A stretch of DNA of 64,000 nucleotides from Vicia villosa (lineage: Eukaryota > Streptophyta > Magnoliopsida > Fabales > Fabaceae): contig NW_026705157.1 of NCBI RefSeq assembly GCF_029867415.1, positions 248,001 through 312,000 on the forward strand. The letters are read 5' to 3'. Of this stretch, positions 21,390-32,689 are shown in pieces (positions within the stretch are counted from its first letter, which is position 1; each line of letters begins with the position of its first letter). The notes under the pieces are model-generated. The model ran no database searches. It had not been told where the DNA came from and saw only the letters and a program-made list of their open reading frames with translations. Position numbers and translations under genes: made by a program.

Positions 21390-22310
21390 CCGTTAGCATG
21401 AAATAGACATTAAGTGATCCAAAGTGGGTGTGTGCGATGAAAGAGGAGCTAGAATCGATTGAGAAAATTAGTACTTTGGATTTGGTTGATATAGCAGAAC
21501 GAAATAAGTCAATCGGTGTGAGATAGGTCTATAAAGTGAAGGTGAATCCCAAAACTGAAATTATCAAGCATAAGGCTCGACTAGTTGCGAAGGGATTTTT
21601 GCAAAGAGAAGATATAGAATTTGTTGAGGTGTTTGCACATGTTGCTAGGATATTAACCATAAGGTTAGTTGTTGGCATTGTGAATTGCAACAATTAGTTG
21701 ATTGATCAAATGGATGTGAAATATGTGTTTTTGAACGGTCCACTAGAGGAGGAATTTTATGTAGAACAGCCCCCGATTTTGTTGTGACAAATTAAGAGGG
21801 AAGAGTCTACAGATTGAAGAAAGTGTTTTATGGTTTGAAACAAACTCCTAGAGCTTAGAAGAAACGCATCGATGGTTTTCTAGTTGACGTTGGCTTCCAA
21901 AAATGTGTTTTCAAGCATGGTGTCTATGTGAAGACAGATGCAAGCAAAGATGTGATCAAACTTTGCTTATAGATGAATTTGAAATGAGTAACCTGAGGAT
22001 CATGAGTTACTTTGGCATAGAGTTCCACAAGTCAAAAATGGGACTGCTCATGCACCAAAGGATGTATGCACTTGGGATATTGAAGAGGTGTGATATGGAG
22101 CATTGTCATGCAACCAATACACCAGCTGAAACAAGGTTACATCTGTCCAAAATACGCGGTCAGATTTGGCGTTTAGTGTCGGTATTACGAGTAGATTCAT
22201 AGAGAGACTGAAGGTGTCTCACTTGGCAACAGTTAAGAGGATCCTAAGATACGTCAAATGAACTCTTAGCTGCGGAATTATCTTTTCCGCAGCAGGCAAA
22301 AATAGGAACC
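21390..22310 (+). pseudogene. Copia reverse transcriptase remnant
   Basis: Broken frames show the order WVCAMKEELE, KARLVAKGF, QMDVKYVFLNG, YGLKQTPRA and, after a deletion, SYFGIEFHKSKMG and ATNTPAE. The catalytic YVDD segment appears lost in the deletion near 21900. No RNase H follows; 22310-22402 is AT-rich and probably 3' LTR. Between 21100 and 21390 lies the degenerate linker, including ATAATCGATTA-like repeats. Confidence 0.78.
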
Positions 22311-22402
22311 CATAATTGGGTTTTTTGGCTTATTTTTAAATTATTTTGTATTCAATTTATTTTACTCGACTTGTATAAATGTATAAATATCTTCTATATT
22401 AA

Positions 22403-22440
22403 CTAGTGGGAAACCCGTGCGTCCGCACGGGTTCTGGTGT
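22403..22440 (-). other. Helitron 3' terminus with hairpin
   Basis: On the minus strand: AACCCGTGC, loop GGAC, GCACGGGTT, then TCCCACTAG. Stem of 9 bp; the CTAG end is followed by T in the target. Confidence 0.93.
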
Positions 22441-24870
22441 GGGTTGGACCGAGTTTAACAGATACATATAGTCCTAAGTAAAAAAAATCGAAAAAGTTTT
22501 TTTATATGAAATTGAAATATAAAAATTATATTGTTTAAACAAAACTATTAAATTGATAAAAAAAAAGTTCAAAAGTAGTATTTATTTATAGAAAATGATT
22601 TATTTAATTATATAAAAAATATAATAAATCGTGTGTTCAAAAAATATAAAAACCCGGTTAGAGACAAAACATTCTCCTTTCCAACTAACCCTGTTAATTC
22701 TCCTTTAACTTTTAAATTAAAACATAATTATGTATTTTGTAATCAAAATACTTCTTTTAGAAATAACATGCTGCTATTTTTTCTTTCTATAAATGTAATT
22801 TTAAAAAATAAACATGATTATCTACTACACGTTGGCATTGAAAATAAGAAAATCCAAATATACTATTGTACTACTATATACACATAAGGGAACATTGAAA
22901 ACTATTCATACTGTAAGTTTTATTATTCCACCCTATATCAGGAAAATTCATTTCATACACAATACATGTATAGCTGATTGTTATGTATGTTCTCATTTAA
23001 TATATCATTTTCAAAACACTCAGCTATATCACCGATGATCATAATTGCTTCTTTTCCACATTAAGCATATTCTACAACTCATTATATATATTGAGTGCAA
23101 CATAATAGTTCATCTTCAAATATTAGTTAAATCAATAATTTATCTTTACAAACAATTTCAACAACACATAATAATTCAACTACATAAGCCACGTGATAAG
23201 TCTTAGGTGGCCCTCACAAAAATTGCTAGAAATCCACCCTCACCTCAGCTATAAGATCCAATATCCCAGCCAAATTGCAGGAAAAGCTTCATGATGCCAT
23301 CCAGTATCTTTGAAATAGAACCAATGTCTAAGAAAGTATTGGAAATCAATGCTGATAGATACCTACAAAAAACATTAAAATTATGTAAAGAGTATGATCC
23401 TTAGTCTACAACTGTGGAGCTTTAACATTCTTGTTAGTGGAGTACAATAACATGTCAATTTTGATGATTAAAAAAACAACAAAACAAAGATACCAAACAG
23501 GGGAGGAGAAGAGTGTTGTTATTCTGGCAAATTCTTTACAGCTTCCTCCTAAAACAAACTTGCATCACGATCTACCTCACTTCACAGATCACCACATCAT
23601 CTCTAATTCATACCAACTCACAATTTCATCATCTCCAATTCACATCAGATTCATAACTTTCCTCATCGATTTGCATAATCACCGACACACCAAAGTGACT
23701 AATTAACGAATCGCAGCAACAACTCACAACCATTCGTAACCGAGCAAAAATCACCTCAGAACGAAGGATCGCAACAACAATGACGTCAACTTTCAGCATA
23801 CAACGGATCGACGCATATCATATCAACATCACCTCATCACCGACGAACACAACTCAGTAGCAGCACATCTGACTTCGAAGTTTCACAACACCGCACTGCT
23901 CTTCAACACAACAACCAGTTTGTAAATCAATAAAAATATTGAAATTCGGTGGCAGACATGCCATCAAGCAGTTTGTAACATCAAGCCTCTTAGATGGGGT
24001 ATTGGTTGAACATGTCTCTGAACTCCAACTTTGTTGATTTGATAAGGATGGCTGAGCAGAGAGACTTAAATCTGCAGATAGAGAATGTTGATTACAGGAA
24101 AAGGTAGTTTACATTAGGACATCATTCTTCACATGTATCAATATCGAAGCCACATTCAGTTCAATTTATTCAAAACGAAGTCGAGTAAAATCAGGGCACA
24201 CACATTACCTTAAACCATTTGAAGCCAACTTCAGCCCTGCATCGTTGTCTGTAATTGAATCTACACCGTAAAAACATAGATAGTCCAAACCGAGCTTATG
24301 AGTCCAAATACACCTTCAAGCTCCAAAACTCTCCAGAATTCTGCAGTATAACTTATCAACATAGAATCAAACACATGGTATGCTAAGTGCTAACGTGAAA
24401 CTGAAATACAAGAACATCAACAAAATATTGTTACTGCTAGCATCAGGCTCCAGTTCTAGGTAACATCAACACAAATTTGAAATGTTTCACAAATTTAAAA
24501 TCTTCATCGGATTGAAATGTTTCACAAATTAAAATCATTTGCAAATTTAAAATCATTCGATCTTCGTATATCCCATAATGATAGCATCGGTGCTTAAAAT
24601 GTTTCACCGATTGAAATGTTTCCCTATTGCTAAGACAGTTCGAAGGTTGCGAACGGGATGATTTCCTCAACCGCATAAGGAACGATTTCATTTGCAATGG
24701 TTATCAGAGATAAAATAATTTCACCATGAAATCTATTTCACCATGCTAAAATAATTTAAAGATAAATGCATACTTGCAACTCACCTTCTCAAGGTGCAAT
24801 TCTTCACTTGACAGTGTACCCTTCCACTCTCTCAACAAATGGTACACCGTAAGGCCTGCCATCCATTACA
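22441..24870. other. Helitron interior, no captured gene recognised
   Basis: AT-rich on the left (22441-23150). Sequence at 23500-23900 is C/A-rich and may be a captured promoter or 5' UTR. A block at 24470-24630 repeats the motif TTGAAATGTTTCAC four times. A frame at 24443-24697 (minus) has no recognisable domain. Confidence 0.45.
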
Positions 24871-24879
24871 CGTCTTCGA

Positions 24880-25222
24880 AATTGTTAGAGCTGTTGCAGT
24901 GAATTGGCACTATATTTGCACCAGTTCTCCACCTTAAATCTTTATCAAACCTACAAAAGTACAATAAAAATATTAGTATAGAAATTATTCATCTTATATA
25001 CTTATTCCATGAAGGTTAAGAGCTCATTGGCAGTAGCAGCTGTAGCAGTAATGACTATTCTTTGTGGTTCAAATTTGGTTCTACCACCTCTTTCTTGTTC
25101 CATGAAGGTTGTCATTGCAGTTCTGAAAGATATAAGAGCATGATAGTCTTGAAATAATGCATTCTCTCTAAAACCATTATAATCCTTTAGGTACTTTTCT
25201 ACCATATCAAATGAAACATGAA
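24880..25222 (-). pseudogene. Captured 1-aminocyclopropane-1-carboxylate synthase (ACC synthase) fragment, two exons
   Basis: The first exon (about 25003-25222, minus) encodes VSFDMVEKYL near its start, then GFRENALFQDYH, ending in ATAANELLTFM. These are the ACC synthase N-terminal third landmarks. After a GT..AG intron-like gap (about 24961-25001) the second exon (24880-24960) gives [22 protein letters not shown] synthase is a PLP enzyme that makes the ethylene precursor. The exon order is kept, but the stretch between ELLTF and GFDKDL, about 15-20 residues with the PYYP block, is missing. The catalytic lysine region is not present, so it cannot encode an enzyme. Captured by the Helitron. 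Confidence 0.9.
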
Positions 25223-25897
25223 CACACCACGTTAAAATATATTAGTATTTCATCAGAAGCTATAGCTATAAATATTAATTTGAATGGAATGATATATGAA
25301 TATAAAGTTAATTGGTTAGGATACTTGCAAGAAAATGCTCGTGATACTAAGTCTTGTGCAATTGCAATTGCTGCCTTCAGAGAGATGTCATAACAGAGGC
25401 ATAAAAAATAGATATGCAAGTATCTAATGTCTAATACAATATGCAAGTCGATAATCTTTACTCCTTCGTATACTGACTGTGTAACAGAACCCGGACAAAA
25501 AATGTCCAAAATAGTTCATTCTTAAACTCATTTTTTCTTTTCCTATAAGTGCTTAATGAAAACTTTATCCAAACTAACAGTTAAATCACATAACCTAAAG
25601 AACCATGGAGAAGAACTTACCTTCATAGTAATACAAATTCTACCATTCTATAAAATCATCACAGAAACTCAGAAAAATAATTCAAATTCCACACCTGTCT
25701 AACTGAGTACTAAATTAGTTGCAGCAATTACATATCCCAAACTCGACATGTACCTGCACAACTCTGTACCTCTTAAAGAATAGTCATTAAAGGACATGTT
25801 TAGGAACTTTAAGCTATGCGAATTATAACTCTTGCTCTTTAACAACAAAAAAACATTGCAGCAGATTTTGATTATCTCATATGTCACACCCCTTTTA

Positions 25898-26015
25898 CCA
25901 TGGCGTAGGGGTTTGTGAAAAAGTGTAGCCATCAGGATCCTTCACAAAGGCGATAACAGTTGTTACGCCTGAAGTGGCTATAAATGCAGCCCCGTAGCGG
26001 AGACCATCAAACACA
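25898..26015 (-). pseudogene. Captured fragment, probably glyoxalase I (lactoylglutathione lyase)
   Basis: On the minus strand the frame reads GVTTVIAFVKDPDGYTF. Plant glyoxalase I repeats have (G)GTTVIAFVEDPDGYKFEL at this point, just before the RGPTPEP segment; here the sequence departs after TF, although a QTPTPW stretch remains. The upstream part (about 25973-26015) does not match clearly. Only one short block supports the assignment, so it is less certain than the ACC synthase fragment. It lies between the PP2C and ACC synthase fragments in the same orientation. Confidence 0.55.
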
Positions 26016-27093
26016 CACCTGAAAAAAAATACCAACAGAATTCAAGATAAAGAAAGCTATAACTAATTAACAACTCTAGTTACATAATACACACATCTGT
26101 AGTAACTGACTCAAGTTAGTGAAATAAAATTAACAAAAAGGATCGTTTGACTTATCTTTTAATTACTCCGCTTACTCGCCGGCCAAATCTCCTGTCGTGT
26201 CGCTCGATCTGATTATTATTGTCTTCAACAACCTGAAAAGTGGATATCATACATGATAAGATGTTATACACAATTCAAAAGAGTAAACACCATAATAGTT
26301 TCCATCGACCAGTATATTCTTTGTATAAATCATAAAGTGAAGATGAAGCAATGCCACTACACTCATTGGTAGGAATCTTTAAAGATCAGGTGAACAACAA
26401 ATGCATAATAGTAAAGCTACAACACAAACTATCTATATAGATAAGATATTACATCTCCACCAACAAATAGAAGTGTCATATCGAGAGGATCCTGAGATTT
26501 CTTCCCTTTTCACTATCCAACAAATATGATAAGGGTAATAGAAAATTCAGCAGCAGTAACAATGATAGAAAAACATATAAAATCCAACAGTGGTACACAT
26601 AATGTGAAAGTTCATAGAAGCATTTTGTCAAACATTGAGGGTGCAAAAGTAAGGAAAATCTGATTCATCAAGATGAAAAAGATGAAAATTAAGCCATTCA
26701 CCATGTGACATGACAAATCTCTTACTCTCGACGCCAAGGTATAGGTTTACGATGATTGACCGATGTTGCTCTTTTTCGTCTTCTACCATTTAACCTCTTT
26801 CTCTCCAAGATCTTTCATGCACAAAAAATGCAGAGAAATAAATCCAGTTATGCTCAATCTTCTTCCCGTGTGCATAATCTAACCGAAAAATTAAACAAAA
26901 ATGATTGCCAAAAATCTCCTTCAGCTCTTATTTTGCACGATGCTTAACTCAGATAAAAAAAATCTACACATGAGACACACAAAATCCATTCAAAACCAAA
27001 GATTCACATGGAGAAGAAAAGAGATTGGAAACTAATGCATAAAGAAAAAAAATAAACTTACTGAAAAATAAACTTTTCGTTCCCGTCGGCTCT

Positions 27094-27167
27094 TCCATCA
27101 GCAACAACAATAACTCCTCCATTATAGTTGCTCACAAAAAAGCATCTTCCCCACCTTTCTCAACCTT
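27094..27167 (-). pseudogene. Captured PP2C-type protein phosphatase fragment
   Basis: The minus strand encodes KVEKGGEDAF, then in a shifted frame VSNYNGGVIVVADG. This matches the N-terminal part of chloroplast-type plant PP2C phosphatases, where GGEDAFFV and GVIAVADGVSGWAE are conserved and the aspartates bind metal. A one-base deletion in the T run near 27130 causes the frameshift, and the similarity ends at VADG. It is the first captured fragment after the Helitron 5' end and is too short to be functional. Confidence 0.78.
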
Positions 27168-27597
27168 CATAAACACCAAAAAATGAAGAGTTTTCTAACG
27201 TAATTACAGGGTTAAGTTCTGAAGAATGAGAAGAAGAGAACACTACCCTTTTCCTTCTCTTAGCAACTTCATTAATAGCAGATATTTGGTTGAGAGTGAG
27301 AATGAGAAATCACCATAACTCAGTGGTAAAACTCGATCCAGTCTATATCCTGAAAAACAAACCACAAAATCATCAAATAAACCACTAAAACCCTAACTAC
27401 AAATTCAAAACCCTAACTTTCAAACCCATTCGCACAGTATGAAACCCTAAAAAAATCTCAATCGAACTGATTCGCGTTAATCGATTCAAACACCATTATT
27501 ATTTCGGATAACAAAAGAGGAAGAAGGGAGAAGAAGAGAAAAAGGAAGATGGAGATGGAAGCAAGAAAGAAAAAAGGAGAGAGAGACAGAGAGAGAC

Positions 27598-27603
<6 letters not shown>

Positions 27604-27661
<58 letters not shown>

Positions 27662-27675
27662 TGTGTGTGTGTGTT
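27604..27675. repeat. (GA)n(GT)n microsatellite
   Basis: About 28 GA units followed by eight GT units, inside the Helitron near its 5' end. The Leu/Ser-rich frame on the other strand is only a translation of this repeat. Confidence 0.97.
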
Positions 27676-27910
27676 GGATGTTTTGAAGAGTGTATAGGAC
27701 ACTTTGGAAAGTTTGAAAGCCAAAGTTACTTTAGAAGGACCCAATAGTAAGATGAAAAGCAAAATAGAGCATTTTCATTGGACCAAATCAATAATGTGTC
27801 ATAAAAAGTAATTTTTGGACATCAAATAACCTTGAAATCAATAGGTGTCAAATTTAGAGCAAAGGGCAGAATTGGATTTTCCAAGTACTTATGTTTTCTT
27901 ATTTTATAGA

Positions 27911-27978
27911 TACATTTCCTCCATTGATGCCCCATAGAAATGGAGAAAATCTCAATTCATTTTGTGTATGTTCCAACA
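27911..27978 (+). repeat. Distal part of the copia 3' LTR
   Basis: Matches the 5' LTR end at 18853-18898 in order (TCCTCCATTGAT, CCATAGAA, TATGTTCCAACA), with about 20 extra bases. Shows that the Helitron split this LTR. Confidence 0.65.
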
Positions 27979-29505
27979 TGTTTACGTTGATTTGATAGGT
28001 AAAGTTTCCTGAAATAGTCTTTCTTCTTCACCTTTTTTCTCATTTCATATTTATTTATCATTGATTTTGAAATGTATAATCATTGGGTAGTTTCAATAAT
28101 ATTAAGAATTTAATACTTTAGCTTTAGATTCTTGAATTCCATTACTTGTTCCGCAATTTTTTTTTTGTACAAAAAGTAATCATCTTTGATTAATGAGTTT
28201 GGAGATATCGAGATAGCAAATTTGATACAGATAGGGATCCTTTAATCCAACAATGTATTAATTAAATAATCTATCATTAGCTGGGAAATAGGAATCAAAC
28301 AATCAATTCTTCACTGTTTCGCTGATGTAGTTTTTTTGTCATTCTACATTTGGAAGATATAAGCATATGAAAATAATAGTTAAGAATGGATATATAGTAT
28401 TTTCTTTTTTCCATTCAAACGTTGAATCTATTGACATTAGAAACTTTCTAATAGGGTTAACTCCTTATGTAAAAGGATTATATGTTCATGCCTTTTACAA
28501 ACAGCACCTACGTTGATTTTGTAAGGTCCTTGGATGCCAAGAAAGTGGAATACATTTATATTATAGAAAATTTAAATTTTGAGTTTTTCAGAACCTATTC
28601 GTGACAAGAGAAAGTCACAATCAACTTTGTTGAGAAATATATATGTTCAAACAAGTTTCAAATTTGATTATTTGATTCTGTTGAAAAACATTGTTGTTCT
28701 GACAAATTTAAAGTTTGACTTTGTTTGAAGCTATTTCTATCTTGTCAGAGTCAAATTACACTTTGTTGAAATCCATCTCCATTTCAACAAAGTCAAGTTT
28801 TAAGTCTACTGGAAATAATAAAAAATGGTTTCTGAAAATGGTTTTTATTGAATAAGGGTGAAGGGTAGTTTAAGTAATGCAAATGGTTTGAACTAGAAGA
28901 GGCAAACAGGCATATCCGTCCGTTTAAGTCCGTTTTGTAAAATACGGGGTAGGGCAGACATAGTTGAGAGTGTGGACCTAAAATTTTGTCCACCCCACGA
29001 AAAAATGATAGTGGGTGGCTATGAAGTACGGACACCTCACGAGTTGGCGTGTCGCGGTATCCGACACTTGTATGACACTCGTACGACACGTGTCGGAAAA
29101 GTCAAACAAGTGTCAGAAAAGTCACACAAATGTCCCCAAATAAATAATTTATTTTCTTTGATCTGACACTTTTTAAATCGGTGTCCGACATCTATATGTA
29201 AAAAAAATGTTCATATTTGTGCTCCCAAAAACCTGAAAAATAAAAAAAAAAGGTCGGGAAGAGCGAAGATAAATTTCTAAAGTTCTAAGAATAGTGAAAC
29301 TAACAACATTCACAATGTCTCATTAAACGTTCAACAATTAATTCAAAGCATAGATCTTGTTGCAAAAGTCTCATAACAACAACGAAACAAACACAATATG
29401 ACACAACATGTATATCATAACACAAGAAAGTTGAAATAGCACAAAACACATCCTTAACATGAAATAAGAATGTGTTTCATTTATTTGCTTAATGGCTAAT
29501 GTCCA
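27979..29505. other. Intergenic region with transposon debris
   Basis: No gene seen up to the 3' end of the TSR2-like gene. The sequence at 28560-28800 repeats AAGTTTGACTTTGTT-like blocks in both orientations. At 29025-29190 a set of GTGTCCGACAC and GTGTCGGAA motifs in both orientations suggests an old non-autonomous DNA transposon without identifiable ends. Confidence 0.45.
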
Positions 29506-30879
29506 TTAATTAGGCTTGTTTACAGAATCCGAAGTTGTATCAGAATCTGAATCGTTGTCATAAGTACCATCCACAATAGTACTTTCATTGGAGTTGATAT
29601 CTTGCCTTTCAGTGTCTTCCGGAGAAGGAGGGGGATATTCGAAAACCTAGCACAACATAAAATGTTAAGATTAATTCAAGAAAAATGGATGATTGTAACA
29701 ATGCCATTAGCCAAATATCATAGCATACATGTATATTAAATTTACAATTAGCATCATTTAAAGATAGAAAATTAACATAAATCTTATTTCTAATGATAAT
29801 TATAGATTCAAAATTCAATATGTAAGACTAATGTATAACAAAAAATAGTCAATTGTCTATCAATTTAATAAATGCAAAATAATAGTGTAAACATTCAATA
29901 ATACATGCAATTCTGAAATAGAGACTAACAAAATCATGTGTCACATCAAGTAATAACTCAATCTTCTTCCTCTCCTAAAATATCTCATATTATAAAAATT
30001 GAAAGATCTAAGTCAATCATATATGTAATCACATAAATTTGATAAAAATATAATTATATAGATTCAAGTTGGAATGCATTAGGCCTTAATTTACCTCTTC
30101 CACGTGAGGATAAAAGTTTGGAATATGACTAGCTTCTCTGAGATGGTCGATATACCTAAAATCACCATTTAAGCATTCTTCTCGTATAGCCAATATTTCC
30201 TCGGCCATCTACATAATGAACCATATATATTGTAAGTAAAAACTAGTGAATAATTTAAACAAACATACATTTACATCAAATAATTATAGTAGATTTTGAA
30301 AATAGATTGTAATCACAATTCGGACCACATTTGACACCAATGTAACCATAATAGTTGCGAGTATAACTATTGATGCCTCAAATGCGACTAGATATTCTAG
30401 GATATGGAAGATTGCGACTAGATCACAATTTGAATCCTTGATTAAAAGAGTTGATGAGAAAATAAATACGAAATCAATAATTTGAGACTACAAAAAACAA
30501 TTGAAATTAAAATCACCTACATCCTTATCGCTGCCATCAAAAATCTCTAGATCGAAAGCATCATTCATGCCTTCATAAATTAAGGTTTTCAAGTCATCAA
30601 TATAAAAGGGTCCTGTTATGAAACAATGAATAAAATCAAAACAAAATTAGAACAATATAAATTCAAATTAAATAAAGGTATTTAAGCGATTTTACCTCTT
30701 GATTGAGAAAACCAGGAACAAACATCAGCGATTAATTGTTGAGCTTTGAGATGAGAGTTATCGCCACCCCACATGAAATCAACGGCAGTTCGAAGAGCCG
30801 CCCAGCGATTCAAAATATAACCAATACCTTCATTGAATGCTTGTAATGACTCTCCTTGCAAGACTCTATATTCACCCAT
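29506..30879 (-). CDS. TSR2: TSR2-like pre-rRNA-processing protein, five exons
   Basis: Exons, in transcription order: 30696-30879, 30521-30612, 30095-30208, 29930-29974 and 29506-29646, each with GT..AG boundaries and matching phases. Together they give 191 residues without a stop. TSR2 proteins act in 18S rRNA maturation and as chaperones of ribosomal protein eS26, in nucleus and cytoplasm. The conserved region is in exons 1-2: LQAFNEGIGYILNRW, then WGGDNSHLKAQQLIADV and CSWFSQS, then FYIDDLKTLIYEGM. Exon 3 gives AEEILAIREECLNGDF, and exon 5 is acidic and Ser/Asp-rich (DNDSDSDTTSDS), as expected for this family. The 45-bp fourth exon is small but has good splice sites. It is the only gene in the window that looks like an intact ordinary host gene. 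Confidence 0.85.
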
Positions 30880-31564
30880 CTCTACAACAAACCTAGTAAC
30901 GCGACTACTGACTGGAAAATTATGACTCCGATAAGACCCCTATTTAAATCTCAAATACAGTGAATACCTTTTACCCTTATAACATCACGTGCTTAGAGCG
31001 TGCAACACTCCCGATTCCTTTTTACATTCAAAATCATAAATTTGGTAATATATTTATAAAGATTAATTTTTATAATAGACAAAAAGTTTGTTTGAATCAT
31101 TTGACTAAAATTAAAATTTGTGAAAATCTATATGACGACATCTTTCTATTTTCTCTTCTCTCTTTTTTCACTTTCTCACATCAAATTGGTGCGGTGAACA
31201 TGGAGGAGAAGATACCGTCAAAAAATTACGAGATTGAGAAATTCACCAGAGTAATGTGAAGTCAAGACTCTAAATCCAATATTTTTTGATGAAGACAAAA
31301 TGAATGTCAAATAATCATATCAAAAAGTATGGAAAAAGCTTCAAGAACAATGTATCAATTCCAAGTCTTATCATGAGCAAAAGGTAGCACCAAATTATTC
31401 AAGATTAAAGTTGAAGACTAAGCATGGATATTGATTGATAGAGGTACAAACATCCAATTTTATTGATAATTTTAGTGCTCAAATTATTCTCCGAAAAATC
31501 TCTTGCAGCATTGGTCATTTGTGTTCAAAATCACTTTCAAATATATTTTTTATCATGTTTGAAC
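30880..31564. other. TSR2 upstream region and a copia leader remnant
   Basis: The region just right of 30879 must hold the TSR2 promoter; no clear TATA box is seen. At 31140-31260 a pyrimidine-rich stretch, then TTGGTGCGGTGAACATGG and a short frame with NYEIEKFT, resemble the leader and gag start of a Tnt1-like copia element. It stops after 18 codons, so only a scrap remains. Confidence 0.5.
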
Positions 31565-32092
31565 TAGGGGTGGCAAAACGGGTCGTGGCCCGCAGGGCCG
31601 GCCCGCGCACCCTCCAAAATATGGAGGGTTGGGTTGGGATTTTAGGCCTGTCGCTCGCCAAAGTTCGCCCCGTCAAAACTCGCCGCCCGCCATACCCGCC
31701 CCGCAAAAGCACGTCGCCCGCCAAAGCCCGCCCCTCCTTCAAAACTCAATCTTTTTTAGTTAATTCTAGTAATTGTAATTCTTGATGGTTTATTTTATAC
31801 ATTTATTTATGAATATATGTAATATTTTTTAAGTAAATTTGTTAAAAAGTTGCTTTTATAAAAAAATGTTTTAAAAAATAAGTGAAAAGTTTAATTAAAA
31901 GGTAAAAAAAAGTCTATTAATCTATTAAAAAAAATATAAATAAAAATAGGCGGGTAAGCCCGCCGCCCGCCAACCCGCCATCTTGGCGGGGCGGACATGA
32001 CTTTTATGCCCATTTTACTTAGCGGGCATGTCTGCCCCGCTCGTTTTTTATCGGGCATAAAGCGGGGCGGGCGGTCCGTTTTGCCACCCCTA
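31565..32092. mobile_element. hAT-type MITE, 528 bp
   Basis: Starts TAGGGGTGGCAAAACGG and ends CCGTTTTGCCACCCCTA, a perfect 17-bp inverted repeat. GTTTGAAC flanks both sides (31557-31564 and 32093-32100), the 8-bp duplication typical of hAT elements. Subterminal regions are rich in CCCGCC/GGCGGG on both sides; the AT-rich middle has no coding capacity. Confidence 0.95.
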
Positions 32093-32100
32093 GTTTGAAC

Positions 32101-32689
32101 CATGTTAAATCACTTTCAAATATAATATATTGACTTAAATAAATCAATAGATGTAGCATTAGGTTGGTTCAAATATTTAGACAATTATTTTAATTTTTTT
32201 AATTTTTTCAAACATGCAGTTTTTTTGGTAAATTATGGCGTTTTTAGCTGCCGTAACAGCACAAAAACCGCCACAATTTACAATGTTCTAAACCAATATT
32301 TATATATTTGAAATTTGAAAAATGCTGCGAACTTGTTAAGTCAAGTGGTCATTTTAACTGACTTAAGAAGTGTTGTACAAAATTTAAAATTATGTTTTTT
32401 CATGAACCATTGTTATTTTAAACTATTGCAAACCTTCATGAAAATGTCTCAAAATTTACCATGTTTCATAGAGGTGTTATGCACTTATAAATACAAGATA
32501 TTTCAGATTAAAAATCACCTCTTCCATTGCAATTTAACATCATATTTTCTCAATCAAATTACCAAACAAGTGTTTTTGTTCTTAATATTTCATAAAGAAT
32601 TTTCTACATGTATGTTCATAACATTCTAGAAAATTTATATCATTCTCATAAACACTTGAGCACTATATTTTCATCATATATTGCTTGTT
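32101..32689. other. Intergenic, with a short foldback at about 32229-32282
   Basis: No gene. TAAATTATGGCG...AAAACCGCCACAATTTA near 32229-32282 can fold into a hairpin of about 20 bp. Probably the end of a small transposon. Confidence 0.5.

Larger units (their letters stand above)
22403..27910 (-). mobile_element. Non-autonomous, gene-capturing Helitron, 5508 bp
   Basis: Read on the minus strand it starts TCTATAAAATAAGAAAAC at 27910 and ends CACTAG at 22403, with an A immediately left and a T immediately right of the element, the A|T insertion site typical of Helitrons. A 9-bp stem with 4-nt loop precedes the CTAG end. It contains no Rep/helicase. Along its own orientation it carries fragments of a PP2C phosphatase, probably glyoxalase I, and two exons of ACC synthase. 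Its 3' terminus is nearly identical to that of the large Helitron at 43317-59962, and the 5' ends are also similar. It sits in the 3' LTR of a decayed copia element. Confidence 0.9.
18853..27978 (+). mobile_element. Degenerate copia element with a Helitron inserted in its 3' LTR
   Basis: Gag, integrase and RT remnants run in order on the plus strand from about 18943 to 22310. The last 45 bp of the 5' LTR (TCCTCCATTGAT ... TATGTTCCAACA, ending near 18898) recur after the Helitron at 27915-27978. The TATAAATGTATAAAT at 22373-22387, just before the Helitron, is probably the promoter of the 3' LTR. Many stop codons, the missing RNase H and the 5'-truncated 5' LTR show that this is an old copy. 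Confidence 0.72.

Noticed and set aside
24443..24697. A captured gene in the Helitron (84-residue frame)
   Set aside because: Contains repeated TTGAAATGTTTCAC and no recognisable domain.
27499..27762. Leu/Ser-repeat membrane protein
   Set aside because: Translation of the (GA)n(GT)n microsatellite.
31515..31785. Arg/Pro-rich reading frames on both strands
   Set aside because: They arise from the GC-rich subterminal part of the hAT MITE.
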